The translations under genes were made by a program, and so were the position numbers. From positions 3,328,001 to 3,392,000 of the forward strand of contig CP126123.1 of assembly GCA_030123605.1 (NCBI GenBank): DNA of 64,000 nt, given 5' to 3'. Of this stretch, positions 63,217-64,000 are shown piece after piece. This DNA is from Nitrospira sp. Its GTDB lineage: Bacteria > Nitrospirota > Nitrospiria > Nitrospirales > Nitrospiraceae. The notes beneath the pieces were generated by a model that was given only the letters and a program-made list of their open reading frames with translations, had not been told where the DNA came from and ran no database searches. The stretch's first letter is position 1. Each line of letters opens with the position of its first letter.

Positions 63217-63629
63217 CCCCTCGCGATATTTATATGACCGACTTCGATTTGACCCGTCTCAGGGATGTGCTGAAGGCGCGCCTCAATGCCAAAGTCCGGG
63301 ACCGGGACCATTTGGATAGTTTGGAACATGAGCTTGATCGCGCCCATGTCGTGGATCCGTCTGCGATTCCCCACGATGTGGTCACGATGAATTCTCAAGT
63401 CCGGATCGAAGATGTGGATACCGGCATGGAGAACATTTACACGTTGGTGTTCCCTTCCGATGCCAACCTTGCCGAGAAGAAAATTTCTGTTCTCGCGCCG
63501 ATCGGCACCGCCCTGCTGGGCTGTCGGGCCGGCGGGACGGTGGATTGGCCCGTGCCGGCCGGCAACAGGACGGTGCGCATCAAAGAAGTGTTGTACCAAC
63601 CTGAAGCCGCCGGGGATTACCACCTATAG
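63213..63629 (+). CDS. rnk: Rnk-like nucleoside diphosphate kinase regulator (GreA/GreB C-terminal fold)
   Basis: A 138-residue protein. An N-terminal coiled segment (LTRLRDVLKARLNAKV) is followed by the GreA/GreB-type C-terminal domain (VVTMNSQVRIEDVDTGMENIYTLVFP, ISVLAPIGTALLGCRAG). Rnk binds RNA polymerase and affects nucleoside triphosphate pools and growth control. It is translationally coupled to the stress-protein gene through the ATGA overlap, pointing to a stationary-phase or stress role. Confidence 0.88.
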   Translation: MTPRDIYMTDFDLTRLRDVLKARLNAKVRDRDHLDSLEHELDRAHVVDPSAIPHDVVTMNSQVRIEDVDTGMENIYTLVFPSDANLAEKKISVLAPIGTALLGCRAGGTVDWPVPAGNRTVRIKEVLYQPEAAGDYHL

Positions 63630-63689
63630 CAGGACGATGAAACAGGCCACCGGCTTTGTTCCCGTATCGCTCAGAGGCTCACCGTCTCG

Positions 63690-64000
63690 ACGGCGTCCAC
63701 AGACATGGCGCTCTTTCTTCATCGCGCTGTGGGCCGCGTTGCGGCCTGCTGGAAAACGGGACGCGACGCACCTGGAGCTATCGGAAGATGTGGCCGCTCA
63801 GGAGGTCATGGACGCCGGAGCGTTCGACCTGTTGCAGGTTCAACATCCGGTTCTGCTCGAACCGATTCCGATCCAGGTCGCGCGAGCGGTGGAGATGATC
63901 GGCAAGGCGAGGCGACCGGTCATTCTTGCCGGTAAGGGAGTCGTGCGCAGCTCGGCAGCTTCGGCGCCGCGGGATATCGGGTGGAGGGACCGTCGAAGTT
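63690..64000 (+). pseudogene. Remnant of a TPP-dependent acetolactate-synthase-type enzyme
   Basis: One frame carries HLELSEDVAAQEVMDAGAFD and ARAVEMIGKARRPVILAGKG, which match the junction between the first and second domains of acetolactate synthase and related TPP enzymes. It has no start codon and no preceding PYR domain, and after VVRSSAAS the frame loses similarity. A decayed fragment is likely; the gene could also continue beyond the window edge. Confidence 0.55.

Noticed and set aside
1-64000. tRNA, rRNA and CRISPR arrays
   Set aside because: No cloverleaf with a T-loop GTTCGA pattern in proper context, no rRNA core sequence and no regularly spaced repeats were found on reading through.

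Overview
The window is GC-rich bacterial chromosome from a Gram-negative organism with an outer membrane: a TolC channel, MCE/Mla lipid transport, beta-barrel proteins and sigma-54 control are all present. The gene style (sigma-54 regulators beside sensor kinases, a giant MofA-like multicopper oxidase, separate pyruvate dehydrogenase E1 alpha and beta genes next to lipA, many universal stress proteins) suggests a Nitrospira-like member of Nitrospirota. That assignment is an inference. No rRNA, tRNA or CRISPR array was seen.

Layout. 0.2-6.9 kb (minus): an envelope export operon of HlyD adaptor, TolC channel and two paralogous ABC half-transporters whose nucleotide-binding motifs are all degenerate. 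7.0-8.8 kb: purE-purK. 9-18.8 kb: a hybrid kinase lacking its phospho-acceptor His and Asp, rhomboid protease, DHH phosphoesterase, LOG protein, CBS-PilZ protein, a DUF692/MNIO enzyme, tRNA-dihydrouridine synthase, Maf and a secreted unknown. 18.9-23.1 kb: pyruvate dehydrogenase E1a/E1b/E2 and lipoyl synthase. 23.1-29.9 kb: a signalling block of NtrC-type regulator, PAS-rich histidine kinase, lone receiver and a second sigma-54 activator, with candidate sigma-54 promoters. 30.5-39.4 kb: a periplasmic copper-protein cluster (1646-residue multicopper oxidase, cupredoxin-like protein, two SUMF1-fold proteins, an outer-membrane protein) behind a near-consensus -24/-12 promoter. 39.6-49.3 kb: membrane proteins, decayed RND efflux genes, universal stress proteins, a CPA2 antiporter and an interrupted cupin gene. 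49.3-57.8 kb: ArnT-like glycosyltransferase, bactofilin-like protein, an mla-type operon and a VIT-like protein. 57.9-64 kb: an OmpR-family two-component system flanked by two tiny membrane-protein genes with matching operators, then a nucleotidyltransferase, a universal stress protein, Rnk and a TPP-enzyme remnant.

The strongest new observations are: (1) two promoters, each carrying three TTCAT motifs at 11-bp spacing placed exactly 10 nt before the -10, driving 35- and 36-residue single-span membrane proteins on either side of one two-component system; (2) the sigma-54 circuit in front of the giant multicopper oxidase cluster; (3) an export operon whose two ABC proteins both lack ATPase motifs; (4) a kinase/receiver protein that has lost its phosphorelay residues; (5) short CTAG-bounded inverted-repeat elements, two of which supply the stop codon of a neighbouring gene.

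Several starts were moved from the longest ORF because a ribosome-binding site or promoter fits better (HlyD, TolC, second ABC gene, Maf, lone receiver, sigma-54 activator, second SUMF1 gene, bactofilin-like gene, OmpR regulator and kinase). All assignments are from reading sequence only; no database search was run.
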